A stretch of DNA of 64,000 bases from Echinicola sp. 20G (GTDB lineage: Bacteria > Bacteroidota > Bacteroidia > Cytophagales > Cyclobacteriaceae), in NCBI RefSeq assembly GCF_015533855.1, contig NZ_AP024154.1:3416501-3480500 (forward strand). The letters are read 5' to 3'. Below the pieces are notes generated by a model. The model worked only from the letters and a program-made list of their open reading frames with translations, was not told the DNA's origin and did no database searches. A program made the translations under genes and the position numbers. Positions 34,666-43,512 of the stretch are shown here, piece by piece; position 1 is the first letter of the stretch, and every line of letters starts with the position of its first letter.

Positions 34666-35688
34666 TTATTTTTTTATAAAATGTAAAATTTGTTTTTCCA
34701 TAAAAAGAATCATATCGTCCCATTCTTCTAAAAGGGAGGTTCTTATGGATGTTTGATGTTCTTTATTAAAAGTATTTTTTAGATATCTATTAATGTGTGG
34801 AATAGCTGATTTTCCTGAATAGTGATCTAAAATTCCTTTAGCAATCAGTAATCTATTAGCTTTCATTTCTCTTATACCACAATATATACTTGGGACTCCC
34901 AGCATGGCACCTTCTCTAGCCATGCTATCTCCCGATGATATCACAAGTTTGGAGAAATACATCAATGAGTGTATGTCATCTATAGGCTCTTGTAGAACCG
35001 TCCAGTTAACAGGATATTTATCCTTTAAAGATTTATCCTCAAGGGAAAGTAATATAGGGAAATCAGAATCAATTGAGTCAGAAATACTGTTTACAATAGC
35101 ATCCTCTTGATCATAGTAATTGAAAGATTTGTTACTTACTTCTCTTACAAAAACATATTGATAAGGTTGAACATTGTATTTTTTCAAGACTTCAATAGAA
35201 GGGTGGAAGTAGGTTGGACTCAAATAACTCCATTCCTTTAAACAATTAAAAATACCTGTTTTTTTATTTTCGGCAACAATTGGTGGAAAGAATAACTTAT
35301 TGGAAAGTTTTTCATTTATGTTATTTACACTACGTCTTTCCGGATCATCATAAAATTGAATAACAGGTGTTTGAGTTAATTTAGAGGCTAAAGCTAATGG
35401 AATACTACTAGCAGCCACACAAATATCCACTTGCTCTTCTTTGATCAATTTAATAAAGTCTGTTGTCCGAGTTACATTTCCGCTCCAAAAAATAGACCAT
35501 TTTGTTCCGTTACTACTTCCTATTTTCGTGGTACGAAATCCTGGATATTCTTTGTTTATAATTTTGGGGAGCTTGCCCCTGTTCAAATAACATATAATCA
35601 CATCCCATCCATCTGACTTTAATTTTGACGCCAAACCTTTGAACAAGTTCAATTGTGCAGGATGCTTTATGTCAATTAAAATTTTCAT
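34666..35688 (-). CDS. DUF354 family protein (GT-B/epimerase-like)
   Basis: About 340 residues from ATG 35688. The extra nine residues of the longer frame precede the conserved start MKILIDIKHPAQLNLFKGLA, which is the DUF354 signature. Also CVAASSIPLALASKLTQTPVI, YDDPERRSVN and SGDSMAREGAMLGVPSIY. The fold is like UDP-GlcNAc 2-epimerases and GT-B enzymes; family members occur in surface polysaccharide loci, without a firm reaction. It ends 5 bp before the AlgD-like gene, so the two are tightly coupled. Confidence 0.82.
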   Translation of the reverse strand: MKILIDIKHPAQLNLFKGLASKLKSDGWDVIICYLNRGKLPKIINKEYPGFRTTKIGSSNGTKWSIFWSGNVTRTTDFIKLIKEEQVDICVAASSIPLALASKLTQTPVIQFYDDPERRSVNNINEKLSNKLFFPPIVAENKKTGIFNCLKEWSYLSPTYFHPSIEVLKKYNVQPYQYVFVREVSNKSFNYYDQEDAIVNSISDSIDSDFPILLSLEDKSLKDKYPVNWTVLQEPIDDIHSLMYFSKLVISSGDSMAREGAMLGVPSIYCGIREMKANRLLIAKGILDHYSGKSAIPHINRYLKNTFNKEHQTSIRTSLLEEWDDMILFMEKQILHFIKK

Positions 35689-35789
35689 TGATGATATGGT
35701 GTCTTTGATAATCATTTATGTATGTAAAGAAAGTAAAAAAATAAATGAAATTCAAATATATATATATGAAAAACATTTTTTAAAATAAA

Positions 35790-37022
35790 TTAAGCATATT
35801 TTAAAGTTTTCAATTCGTTAATTTCCTTAACAATAAAATCAACTTGGTCCATTACCATCTTGGAACATTCAGAAACTTTTTCATCAATTTTTGATACAAG
35901 ACTGTCATACACTGACTCAACGTTATTTATTTTTTTGTCTAATTCTTGTATGATGATTGAATCCCTACCGTATGGCCTATTTCTACAATCAATAATAGTT
36001 TCTGGCAAGCCAAGGCCTCTTCCTATTACGCCTGCGTACTTTTCACTATATGCTAAAGAGATGGCTGGTTTTCTCATGAAAAAGGAGGATACTGCAGCAT
36101 GCATTCTCCCAGTAATTATCATATAAGAACCTCCTAAAATCTCTCTTGCTTCTGCAGGTTGAAGGATTTCTGTAATCGGTATAATATTTCCTAATTTATC
36201 CTTGCCAATATGATTGATTATCTCATTGATAATTACCCTATCGTCAGATTTGAGAGGAGCTAATACATGGCCTAAGAGTACAATCTTATGATCAGGAAAT
36301 TTAACTTTAACCAAATCTATAATACCTAACCAAGTTTGAACATATTCTTCTTTGTCTGTATGGTATTTTCGCCAAAGACCGGATGATACAAGAGTAATGT
36401 ATTTTGTGCCAATTTCTGGGTATTTTTTTCTAATTTCTTTACCGAATTCTTCTTGATAAGGGAGTGGCAACAATGCCAAATCACGACTTCTTACTGTTTT
36501 TTTAATTCCGATTTTTTTTGAAAATTCATAGCTATTATCATCTCTGCTAATGATAGGGATGTTTTTATAAAGCCTGGAAGTTATCAATTTGGTGGTTCCA
36601 GAAAATGGACCAAATGATTGCCCTGCAAGAATTACCTTACACTTCTTATTAATGGCGTTGTATATGGATCCTTTAAGAATAGCACCTTTTTTATAAACTT
36701 CCGAAAGATCGTCGCCTCCTAATACAATCAGCATATCAAAATTATCTGTGATTTCTGAAATTGATTCATCCTTGCCAAGGAAGTATTTTTGGAATTTTTG
36801 ACTAGCAGGAATATTTGTTTGATCCTTTAATTGATATTGTTTTAGATCATCACAGCCAGTACCTGTTTTGATTCTTTCAAAGTTAAAATCATCACATTCA
36901 CAATAGATTTCTGTTTCTTTGTCGATCAAAGGTTTGATTCTGCTTATTAAGTTAAGAGCCATCATTGCACTTCCATAGTTCAAAGTAGCTGCAACATGGG
37001 TAATGAGTATTTTTTGATTCAT
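35790..37022 (-). CDS. Polysaccharide pyruvyl transferase
   Basis: 410 residues of the PF04230 family (CsaB/GumL/ExoV type), which add a ketal-linked pyruvate from phosphoenolpyruvate to a sugar and so introduce negative charge. Seen blocks: HVAATLNYGSAMMALNLI, LIVLGGDDLSEVYKKG, VILAGQSFGPFSGTTKL, ISRDDNSYEFSKKIG and the C-terminal ITGRMHAAVSSFFMRKPAIS with SEKYAGVI. The His in GRMHA is the usual conserved residue. It is in the operon after the polymerase candidate. Confidence 0.9.
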   Translation of the reverse strand: MNQKILITHVAATLNYGSAMMALNLISRIKPLIDKETEIYCECDDFNFERIKTGTGCDDLKQYQLKDQTNIPASQKFQKYFLGKDESISEITDNFDMLIVLGGDDLSEVYKKGAILKGSIYNAINKKCKVILAGQSFGPFSGTTKLITSRLYKNIPIISRDDNSYEFSKKIGIKKTVRSRDLALLPLPYQEEFGKEIRKKYPEIGTKYITLVSSGLWRKYHTDKEEYVQTWLGIIDLVKVKFPDHKIVLLGHVLAPLKSDDRVIINEIINHIGKDKLGNIIPITEILQPAEAREILGGSYMIITGRMHAAVSSFFMRKPAISLAYSEKYAGVIGRGLGLPETIIDCRNRPYGRDSIIIQELDKKINNVESVYDSLVSKIDEKVSECSKMVMDQVDFIVKEINELKTLKYA

Positions 37023-37071
37023 TTTAGGAATGATTTAATGTTTTATATTTTTTTATTATCTATGAGTATTA

Positions 37072-38367
37072 TCAGTTTAAATGGGGCCTCGCATAATTTT
37101 TAGAAATGTTATGAGTCAGAACTTTCTTGGATTTCTTATAAATTATTTTTTTCGGTTTGTAGTAAGTTTTTCCATGTTTCAATGCGCTTAAGGCAAGCAT
37201 AAGAAATGGTGCATAAGTAAAATTGGCTATAAATCGACCAGGGATAAGAACCATGAAAAACATGGCGAGGAGTGGATAATACACTTGACGATTTTTTCTA
37301 GGTATCTTGGCATTACCTATAATTAAGTAATTAATGATTAGTATTAAAAAGAGCAATACTCCCACGAGGCCTGTGCTGAACATAATGAAATTAATATCAC
37401 TATGGATACCCCTTCCAACTCCAAAATATTTAATTCCAAAATCTACACTATCAAAAAATTTGATCCCAAAAAATAATTTCGAAGGACTTCCGCTATTTTT
37501 TAGCTCTTGATATAAATAAAAAGTTTCTAAATATCTTCCTTCCTGATCATAGGATTCCAAATTTTGAATTCGTTCCCTTTCTTCCAGTTGTGCTTCTAAG
37601 GGTGCCTTATATAATGGATAAGCCAATATTAGTCCTGCCATCAAGACGACAAAAATTACTAAGACCTGAAAAATCACCTTTTTATTCAACAGAGAATATA
37701 TAACTATACCAGCCAATAGAAGCAATAAAGAAGTCCTCCTAGTGGTAACAATCATGATAACTATATTGACAAAAATGAATGTTATGTCTAGTGATTTTAA
37801 GAATACAGTAGTCTTTTTTTCTGATAGAATGTATTGGATACCTAAAAAGGTCACGATTGGTACGATATACATTCGGTTTGTCTCTAAGAAGCCTGTCGTA
37901 AAACTTGAAGAGTAAGATTCTCCAATATGAAATATATTTGAGAATACGATGTAAATAGGGATTGATATTAATAAAAATCTATTGTAAGGTTCGAACTCTT
38001 TGAGAAAGTCTATTTTAGAGCCCATAAACCTACCCACAATTAACATCATCAAAGCTATTAATATGGCTACAGCATGCTTGGCTGACCATATTAAATTGCC
38101 ATGGTTAAAAATGAGAAGTGTCATTAAATATCCAGCAACTATAAAAAAAATAAGATCGGCTGTTCTTAGGGCTTTGTTTGCAATAATATAGAGAATGAGA
38201 AGAAGAGCTGGTAGAATATATCTTATGGCAGCAAAAACTTTCATTTCTTTGTAAAACCCATCAAACATGGCGTAGACAACGTAAAAAATTATAACAGAAA
38301 ATATAAAATTTTTCTGGTCAAAGATGAAACAAGTCATCAAAAGCAAGCCTAAAAATATAATTATCAT
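37072..38367 (-). CDS. O-antigen polymerase/ligase-like membrane protein (Wzy candidate)
   Basis: 431 residues with about ten to eleven hydrophobic segments and a larger periplasmic loop (about 250-310, RERIQNLESYDQEGRYLETFYL), the topology of Wzy or O-antigen ligase proteins. Sequence motifs of such proteins are weak, so this rests on topology and its place between the pyruvyl transferase and a GT2 gene. It has a basic C-terminal tail (from about 400). It would polymerise flipped repeat units on the periplasmic side, with chain length set by the Wzc-type protein upstream. Confidence 0.75.
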   Translation of the reverse strand: MIIIFLGLLLMTCFIFDQKNFIFSVIIFYVVYAMFDGFYKEMKVFAAIRYILPALLLILYIIANKALRTADLIFFIVAGYLMTLLIFNHGNLIWSAKHAVAILIALMMLIVGRFMGSKIDFLKEFEPYNRFLLISIPIYIVFSNIFHIGESYSSSFTTGFLETNRMYIVPIVTFLGIQYILSEKKTTVFLKSLDITFIFVNIVIMIVTTRRTSLLLLLAGIVIYSLLNKKVIFQVLVIFVVLMAGLILAYPLYKAPLEAQLEERERIQNLESYDQEGRYLETFYLYQELKNSGSPSKLFFGIKFFDSVDFGIKYFGVGRGIHSDINFIMFSTGLVGVLLFLILIINYLIIGNAKIPRKNRQVYYPLLAMFFMVLIPGRFIANFTYAPFLMLALSALKHGKTYYKPKKIIYKKSKKVLTHNISKNYARPHLN

Positions 38368-38376
38368 CTGAAGCTA

Positions 38377-39279
38377 TTATTTAGATAAGTTTTTCCTGTA
38401 TTTGAGAATTAGATTTTTTACAAATGATGGAGTTCTGTTTAGGATAAAAAGTTCTCTCCAAATGGGCTTGTATCCACGGATTTTAGTAGCATATCTGAAC
38501 CTATCCTCAATGATTTTTCCTTCATTGGTCAGCCCACCCCAGGCATATCGTTTACCAGTTGCCAGAGCTTTATATGCTATAAATTTGTTCAAATCATGAT
38601 TGTTTTCAGAATAAAAGTCAAACCATGATTCTTTACAGGTGTCTTTTTTACCCACTCTTTCGACTATTGTCCCATCTGTTTTATAATAAATGGTCAACTC
38701 TTCTGGTGTAAATACAACCGGATATTTAATAGCTATTTTCGTCCACATATAAACATCTTCACCACTAACCATACCGACAGGGAAATACCCGACTTTTTCG
38801 AAGATGTCTCTCCTGACTATGGTAGCTGAAGTCCAAGCGATAACAGTTTCCAAAGATTTTTTAAAATAGTCATCAACTATACCTCTTTTAATATTGTGCT
38901 CTTGTGGATGATATTTGCCTTTATAAATGGTTGTATGTTCACAGTTATACATCCCGCCGGTGGGATAGTCCTCAATTAATTTGAACATTCTTTCTAAATA
39001 ATTGGGCTTCCAATAATCATCGGCATCCATGAACGCTACGTATTTATTTGATGATTTCTTGATACCATAATTTCTCGCATCGGATACCCCTCCATTTGGC
39101 TTTGAATAGACCTTAATTCTAATGTCTTCATAGTCGCTTACTATTTGCAAACTTTTATCTGTGGATCCATCATTGACAATTATTATTTCAAAATCTTGAA
39201 AAGTTTGAGCTAGGACAGAGTCTAGTGTGTTGGCAATATTATCTTCCTTATTGTAAAGAGGAATAACTACGCTGAACAT
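38377..39279 (-). CDS. Glycosyltransferase family 2
   Basis: 300 residues with a GT-A fold: FSVVIPLYNKEDNIANTLDS at the N-terminus, IIVNDGSTDKSLQIV (nucleotide-binding Asp), PNGGVSDARNYGI, and the DxD-type AFMDADDYWKP (about 93-103). C-terminal region (from about 210) contains an acceptor-side helix bundle. Adds a sugar with inversion to the lipid-linked repeat unit; donor unknown. It is followed after 9 bp by the polymerase candidate and preceded by a 217-bp gap after wzc. Confidence 0.93.
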   Translation of the reverse strand: MFSVVIPLYNKEDNIANTLDSVLAQTFQDFEIIIVNDGSTDKSLQIVSDYEDIRIKVYSKPNGGVSDARNYGIKKSSNKYVAFMDADDYWKPNYLERMFKLIEDYPTGGMYNCEHTTIYKGKYHPQEHNIKRGIVDDYFKKSLETVIAWTSATIVRRDIFEKVGYFPVGMVSGEDVYMWTKIAIKYPVVFTPEELTIYYKTDGTIVERVGKKDTCKESWFDFYSENNHDLNKFIAYKALATGKRYAWGGLTNEGKIIEDRFRYATKIRGYKPIWRELFILNRTPSFVKNLILKYRKNLSK

Positions 39280-39496
39280 ATTTAGATTAAATATTTAAAT
39301 TAAATAATTGCTAAAGGATATTTATTCAGGCAATTAGGGCAGATACAGCTTCGCTTGGTCAGTCCCAAGAGGAAACTTAGCTTTATGTTGCCTATTGAAT
39401 TTCATAAAAGTATGCTGGCTAATATCTAGGTACACACTGGTATGTAATAAAGGTTATTTTGGGGTTTGTTAATTATTGAAAAGCTTGGATTTGAAA
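39280..39496. other. 217-bp gap inside the polysaccharide operon
   Basis: The largest spacing in the minus-strand run, between the Wzc-like gene and the GT2 gene. No open frame, no exact -7 box and no strong hairpin was seen. Part of it is less AT-rich than the flanks. An internal promoter or the scar of a lost gene is possible. Confidence 0.35.
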
Positions 39497-41914
39497 CTAG
39501 ACAGCTGCCCGTCCGCTGCTGCCCCTAAACATTTTGCTAATCACATTTGATTTTTTCTTATCGTCAGAATAGTAGCCATATCCATACCCCCCATAACTAA
39601 GCTCTTTTGATGAAACATCATTAAAAACTGTATATACATTTTTAAAGCCTTTACCATCCTTCAGATAATTAATATCATTGATAAAAGATAGCTTGCTGTA
39701 GTTATATCTTACAACACATAAGTTGACGTCTGTTTGCCTTAAAATTGACAATGTCTCGCTAGTCAGTCCAATCGGTGGAGTATCCAATATAATGACATCA
39801 TATATGTCTTTCAGATTATCCAACATGCTTTTAAATCTGTTATTTATCAACAGTTCTGCTGGATTTGGAGGGGTAGGTCCAGCAAGCATTAAGTCTAAGT
39901 TGGGGTATTGACTTTTTTGGATTACAGAATTGACATCTTCAACTTGTTTACTAAGAAATGTCGATAATCCTTTCGTATTGTTAAGGTTGAAATCATCAAA
40001 TAATTTTGGTTTATGTAGATCGCAACCAATTAGAATGGTTTTTTTGTCACTTATCGCATAAGCTGCAGCTAAATTCATTGAAGTGAAGCTTTTACCTTCT
40101 CCAGCGATTGTAGAAGTAACCGCAATTGTAATGTTTCGGTCATTAGGAACCACAAAAGTTAAATTTGTCCTGAGCGATCTGAAGGACTCTGCTATGGCTG
40201 ATTTATTTTTATTGAATACTACTAAGCTTTTTGAAGCATTATTGTGGCCAATTGAGGTCAAAATTGGGTTGTTCAATTTTGCCTCGAGTTCTTTCTTGTT
40301 TTTTATTTTAACACTTGTGAAAATAATTACACTAATGACTATTAAAGGAAGTATAAAACCTAAGGCAATACCAATAATATAAGTAGTCAAAGGTTTTAAT
40401 TTTTGCGGCAAATAGGAAGGGACAGCTTTCTCCATTATTTCATCTGGAGCGGTATTGGATACCATAGCTATTGCTGCCTCAGCTCTTCGCTGCATTAAAA
40501 AATTGTATATATTTTCATTAAGAGTGAAGGAGCGTTGAATTTTCAATAGATCCTGTTCTGTAGTAGGCAACCTTCTGAATTCCCTTTCCAAATTGCTCAA
40601 CCTTCCTTGTAGATCAGCAACTTTCAAGTCTGAATTTGAAATGATGTTAACTAAGACTTCGTTGATAGAGGCATTAGCATCATTGATTTTTCTAGACACT
40701 TCCTTTACTGCAGGGGAATTAGTCGTTTGTGTGGCCAAATACTGCGAACGCTGTGATTGAAGCAGTATTAAATCTTGTAATAATCTGTTGAGAATAGGGT
40801 CTTCAATACCTATGCCCGAAGGCAAGATGATATCGGAATAGCTCTCCGTATTTAAATAAGATTCCAGATTCTTATAGTATTCATTCTTAAACTCTTCCTG
40901 CGATAACTCAGTTTCTAAAGTGCTTATTTTTTGAAAAATTGAGTTACCTTCAGTACCAATATTATAGGTTCTGTTGTTGCTTCTGAAAGTCTGAAGCTTA
41001 GTTTCAATATCTGAAAGGGTGTCTGATACACCAGAAATTTGACGATCAATAAAATCAACCGTTTTTCTTGCTTGCATGTTTTTCTCTCTGAGCCCATTTT
41101 CCAAAAATGCATCAAATAGTGCATTTAAATAGTCCCTACCTTTTTCAGGAACATTAGTGATGATAGATACGCTTAGAATAGAACTTAAAGCATCCATTGG
41201 AGCAATTGTTAAGTTTTCTCCAATGTATTGTGCCAATAAACTGGACCTGTTTCTAAACATGACTTTAAGAGAGCCAGGTTTATCTACATTGACACTGCTT
41301 ACCTTAAATTTACCATAGGGCGTTTCTACCCATTCATTAAACTTATAGGCTTTAGCTGGGGTGTCGCCAATTTCAACTTTTGTAAGTCTTTCTTGTCCAG
41401 GGGTATATTGGATGAATTCAGTTTCGTCGTATGAAAGAGTGAAGCTTGATTTATCTTTCCAGCTTATTTCAAATTTATTTTCGGTTATTTGTGAATGATC
41501 CCAGTCAACATCGATTTTCACTGGTAGTGCAATGTAAAGTTCATCATCCTTAAAAATACCTTCTCTATAATATTCTACATCAAAATCCAAATTGTCCAGA
41601 ACTTGGTTGGCTAAGGTTCTAGATTTCAAATGGTGGGCTTGATTGGCCATTTTATTCGTTAGAATACTAGTCCTGCCAGAACTTAAACCTGTTAAGTTCA
41701 AAATTTCTCCGCTCTCACCTGCTTCTATTAATACCTTTCCTTCTATTTTATACTCTGACGGTTGGTGCAAATTATAGAAATAGGCTGCGCCGATAGATAG
41801 AAAAATAGAGGCAATGATGTAAGGCCAATACTTTACATACTTCAAAACAAGCTCTTTGAAATCAAATGTTTCAGAGCCGTCTTCTTTGTAATATTCAAAT
41901 TCGTTGTTGCTCAT
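39497..41914 (-). CDS. Wzc-like polysaccharide co-polymerase/tyrosine autokinase
   Basis: 805 residues. N-terminal Wzz domain with first helix at about 36-52 (YIIASIFLSIGAAYFYN), a long periplasmic coiled-coil part (about 270-450), a second helix at about 508-530, and a cytoplasmic kinase domain. It has Walker A AGEGKSFTSMNLA, Walker A' ILIGCDLHKPKLF and Walker B DVIILDTPPIGL. A tyrosine-rich tail (YGGYGYGYYSDD) near the C-terminus is the autophosphorylation cluster. It sets polymer length and links polymerisation with export through the Wza-type protein. No dedicated phosphatase (Wzb-like) was found nearby. Confidence 0.95.
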   Translation of the reverse strand: MSNNEFEYYKEDGSETFDFKELVLKYVKYWPYIIASIFLSIGAAYFYNLHQPSEYKIEGKVLIEAGESGEILNLTGLSSGRTSILTNKMANQAHHLKSRTLANQVLDNLDFDVEYYREGIFKDDELYIALPVKIDVDWDHSQITENKFEISWKDKSSFTLSYDETEFIQYTPGQERLTKVEIGDTPAKAYKFNEWVETPYGKFKVSSVNVDKPGSLKVMFRNRSSLLAQYIGENLTIAPMDALSSILSVSIITNVPEKGRDYLNALFDAFLENGLREKNMQARKTVDFIDRQISGVSDTLSDIETKLQTFRSNNRTYNIGTEGNSIFQKISTLETELSQEEFKNEYYKNLESYLNTESYSDIILPSGIGIEDPILNRLLQDLILLQSQRSQYLATQTTNSPAVKEVSRKINDANASINEVLVNIISNSDLKVADLQGRLSNLEREFRRLPTTEQDLLKIQRSFTLNENIYNFLMQRRAEAAIAMVSNTAPDEIMEKAVPSYLPQKLKPLTTYIIGIALGFILPLIVISVIIFTSVKIKNKKELEAKLNNPILTSIGHNNASKSLVVFNKNKSAIAESFRSLRTNLTFVVPNDRNITIAVTSTIAGEGKSFTSMNLAAAYAISDKKTILIGCDLHKPKLFDDFNLNNTKGLSTFLSKQVEDVNSVIQKSQYPNLDLMLAGPTPPNPAELLINNRFKSMLDNLKDIYDVIILDTPPIGLTSETLSILRQTDVNLCVVRYNYSKLSFINDINYLKDGKGFKNVYTVFNDVSSKELSYGGYGYGYYSDDKKKSNVISKMFRGSSGRAAV

Positions 41915-41925
41915 GTTAAGAAAAT

Positions 41926-42747
41926 TTAATTGTTGGTGGCATTATAGATCAGAACTCCTAAGGTTAAGGTGGTTACAAGAAGCTGAAAGGTTTGAATAAA
42001 TGTAGCTCCAGTTCCAAGTTCCCTGACTTTCATTGGCTCAACATAGATTAAGTCATTTGGTTTTAGAAAATAAAAATCGGATTCAATTATTCTTTCATCT
42101 AATAGATCAATCTTAAAAACTTTGGAGCCTTCTGGATATTGTCTGATTAAAGTTACCTTGTCACGATTGGCTACAATTGTCATTTCACCAGCATTGGCAA
42201 TGGCTTCAAAAATGGTAACACGGTTTTGTAAAATGGTGTATTTGCCGGGCCTGTTGAATTCGCCTAGAGCACTGTACCTAAGGCCTCCTAGTCTAACTCT
42301 TACGAAATAGTCGGACTCTGTATTTACATACTTTTTGACTTCATTTTCTATTAATGCCTTAGCCTCTTCAGTTGTGAGACCAATCATTTTAAATTCTCCA
42401 ATGAGTGGCAATTCTACAAAGCCATCATCATCTAAAGTATAACCAGTCATGAAATATACATCACCACCGTCGATCATTCCTCCCCTCATGGCATTGCTAT
42501 TTGAAGAGCCTTGATTGTCATTGAAAAGCAAATTTAATTCAGGGCTAGTGGTTCTAATATTGATATCAATGACATCATTTGCTTGTAGCTTATATTCTTC
42601 AATTTGATGCACTTTCATGTCACTGGCAGATGTCACCATTTCTTCAGACTTCTGCTCTTGCATATAGATCAGTCTTTTATTAGAAATACAGCTAAAAGAG
42701 AGCATACAGGTGATGCAGAAAACAATGTAAATTCTTAAATGTTTCAT
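41926..42747 (-). CDS. Wza-like outer-membrane polysaccharide export lipoprotein
   Basis: 273 residues. Lipoprotein signal ending LSFSC (Cys near 20). Poly_export domain with DVIDINIRTTSPELN, VELPLIGEFKMIGLTTEEA and YVNTESDYFVRVRLGG, followed by an SLBB domain (YSALGEFNRPGKYTIL, TIFEAIANAGEM, DLIYVEPMKVRE). A C-terminal hydrophobic segment (about 250-268) resembles the membrane-spanning helix of Wza. It is the first gene of the long minus-strand operon, 11 bp before the Wzc-like gene, as in classic capsule operons. Confidence 0.93.
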   Translation of the reverse strand: MKHLRIYIVFCITCMLSFSCISNKRLIYMQEQKSEEMVTSASDMKVHQIEEYKLQANDVIDINIRTTSPELNLLFNDNQGSSNSNAMRGGMIDGGDVYFMTGYTLDDDGFVELPLIGEFKMIGLTTEEAKALIENEVKKYVNTESDYFVRVRLGGLRYSALGEFNRPGKYTILQNRVTIFEAIANAGEMTIVANRDKVTLIRQYPEGSKVFKIDLLDERIIESDFYFLKPNDLIYVEPMKVRELGTGATFIQTFQLLVTTLTLGVLIYNATNN

Positions 42748-42798
42748 TATTGAATAGTTGAATAAGAATGATAAAAATTTTGGTATTCGATTGTGTCT

Positions 42799-42830
42799 TA
42801 AAGGTAAAAAAAAAAAATTCTATAAAACAA
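42799..42830 (-). promoter_or_regulatory. Candidate promoter of the polysaccharide operon
   Basis: On the minus strand a TTG (42828-42830) is followed after 21 bp by TACCTTTA (42799-42806). Spacing fits the Bacteroidota -33/-7 pair, but the last base of the -7 box deviates from TAnnTTTG. It would give a leader of about 45 nt before the Wza-like gene. Confidence 0.35.
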
Positions 42831-42998
42831 TTTTAAATTAAAAAAAATGAAGTTTATATACATAAAAAAGCCGAAAGTTGTTTTATGAGTTGTTTTGAGC
42901 ACTTTTTAAAAACGTTAACTCTTCTTTTACGAAGTGCTGTTTTTGGAATGTTTAGCCCTATTTTGATACAATTGCTTTCGGACTTTTTAATTCTTATG

Positions 42999-43006
42999 TA
43001 CTTTTG
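42999..43006 (+). promoter_or_regulatory. Promoter -7 box (TACTTTTG) of the deaminase gene
   Basis: An exact TAnnTTTG match 23 bp before the ATG at 43030. A TTG occurs 24 bp upstream, a little too far for the usual -33 spacing. Confidence 0.4.
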
Positions 43007-43029
43007 GGAGCAATTAGATACTGTAAATA

Positions 43030-43512
43030 ATGACAAGACCGGATTTTGATGATATTTTTATGGAATTGGCAGTAAATCTGGCAAAAAGATCACATTGTAT
43101 TAAAAAGCATGTCGGAGCTGTACTGACCAAAGACACCAGAATAATTTCAATTGGATATAACGGGCCTCCTCCCGGAACACATAATTGTGATGAAGAATTT
43201 CCAGAGACAGGATGTAGCCGCGATAGTAAAGGGAGTTGTTCCTTGGCCCTGCATGCAGAACAAAATGCTATATTATATGCAGTTAAGAATAACGCTTCGG
43301 TAGAAGGGTCTACCTTGTATGTGACTTTAGCACCTTGCTTAGCATGTGCTAGAATTATTTATTCAATGGGAGTAGCCAAGGTTATTTATATGTATTCCTA
43401 CGCGGAATACAAAGGACTTCCTTTTGATGAGGGTGTCGAATTTTTGAAAAAATTTGGCGTCCTGGTAGAAAAGTATGAGAAGGAGATTACTTTTGAAGAT
43501 GCCTTGATCTAA
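43030..43512 (+). CDS. dCMP deaminase-family protein (ComEB-like)
   Basis: 160 residues of the cytidine/deoxycytidylate deaminase superfamily. The zinc site is complete: HAEQNAILYA (about residues 75-84, catalytic Glu) and PCLACARII (about 99-107). An N-terminal GYNGPPPGTHNCDEEFPETG block has the extra Cys/His typical of dCMP deaminases. It would deaminate dCMP to dUMP in pyrimidine deoxynucleotide synthesis. Its stop overlaps the convergent murB stop by 4 bp. Confidence 0.92.
   Translation: MTRPDFDDIFMELAVNLAKRSHCIKKHVGAVLTKDTRIISIGYNGPPPGTHNCDEEFPETGCSRDSKGSCSLALHAEQNAILYAVKNNASVEGSTLYVTLAPCLACARIIYSMGVAKVIYMYSYAEYKGLPFDEGVEFLKKFGVLVEKYEKEITFEDALI

Noticed and set aside
42748..43029. NusG/UpxY-type antiterminator control of the polysaccharide operon
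   Set aside because: No such gene lies near. A long-loop AGCACTT/AAGTGCT pairing (about 42898-42948) is too weak to call an element.
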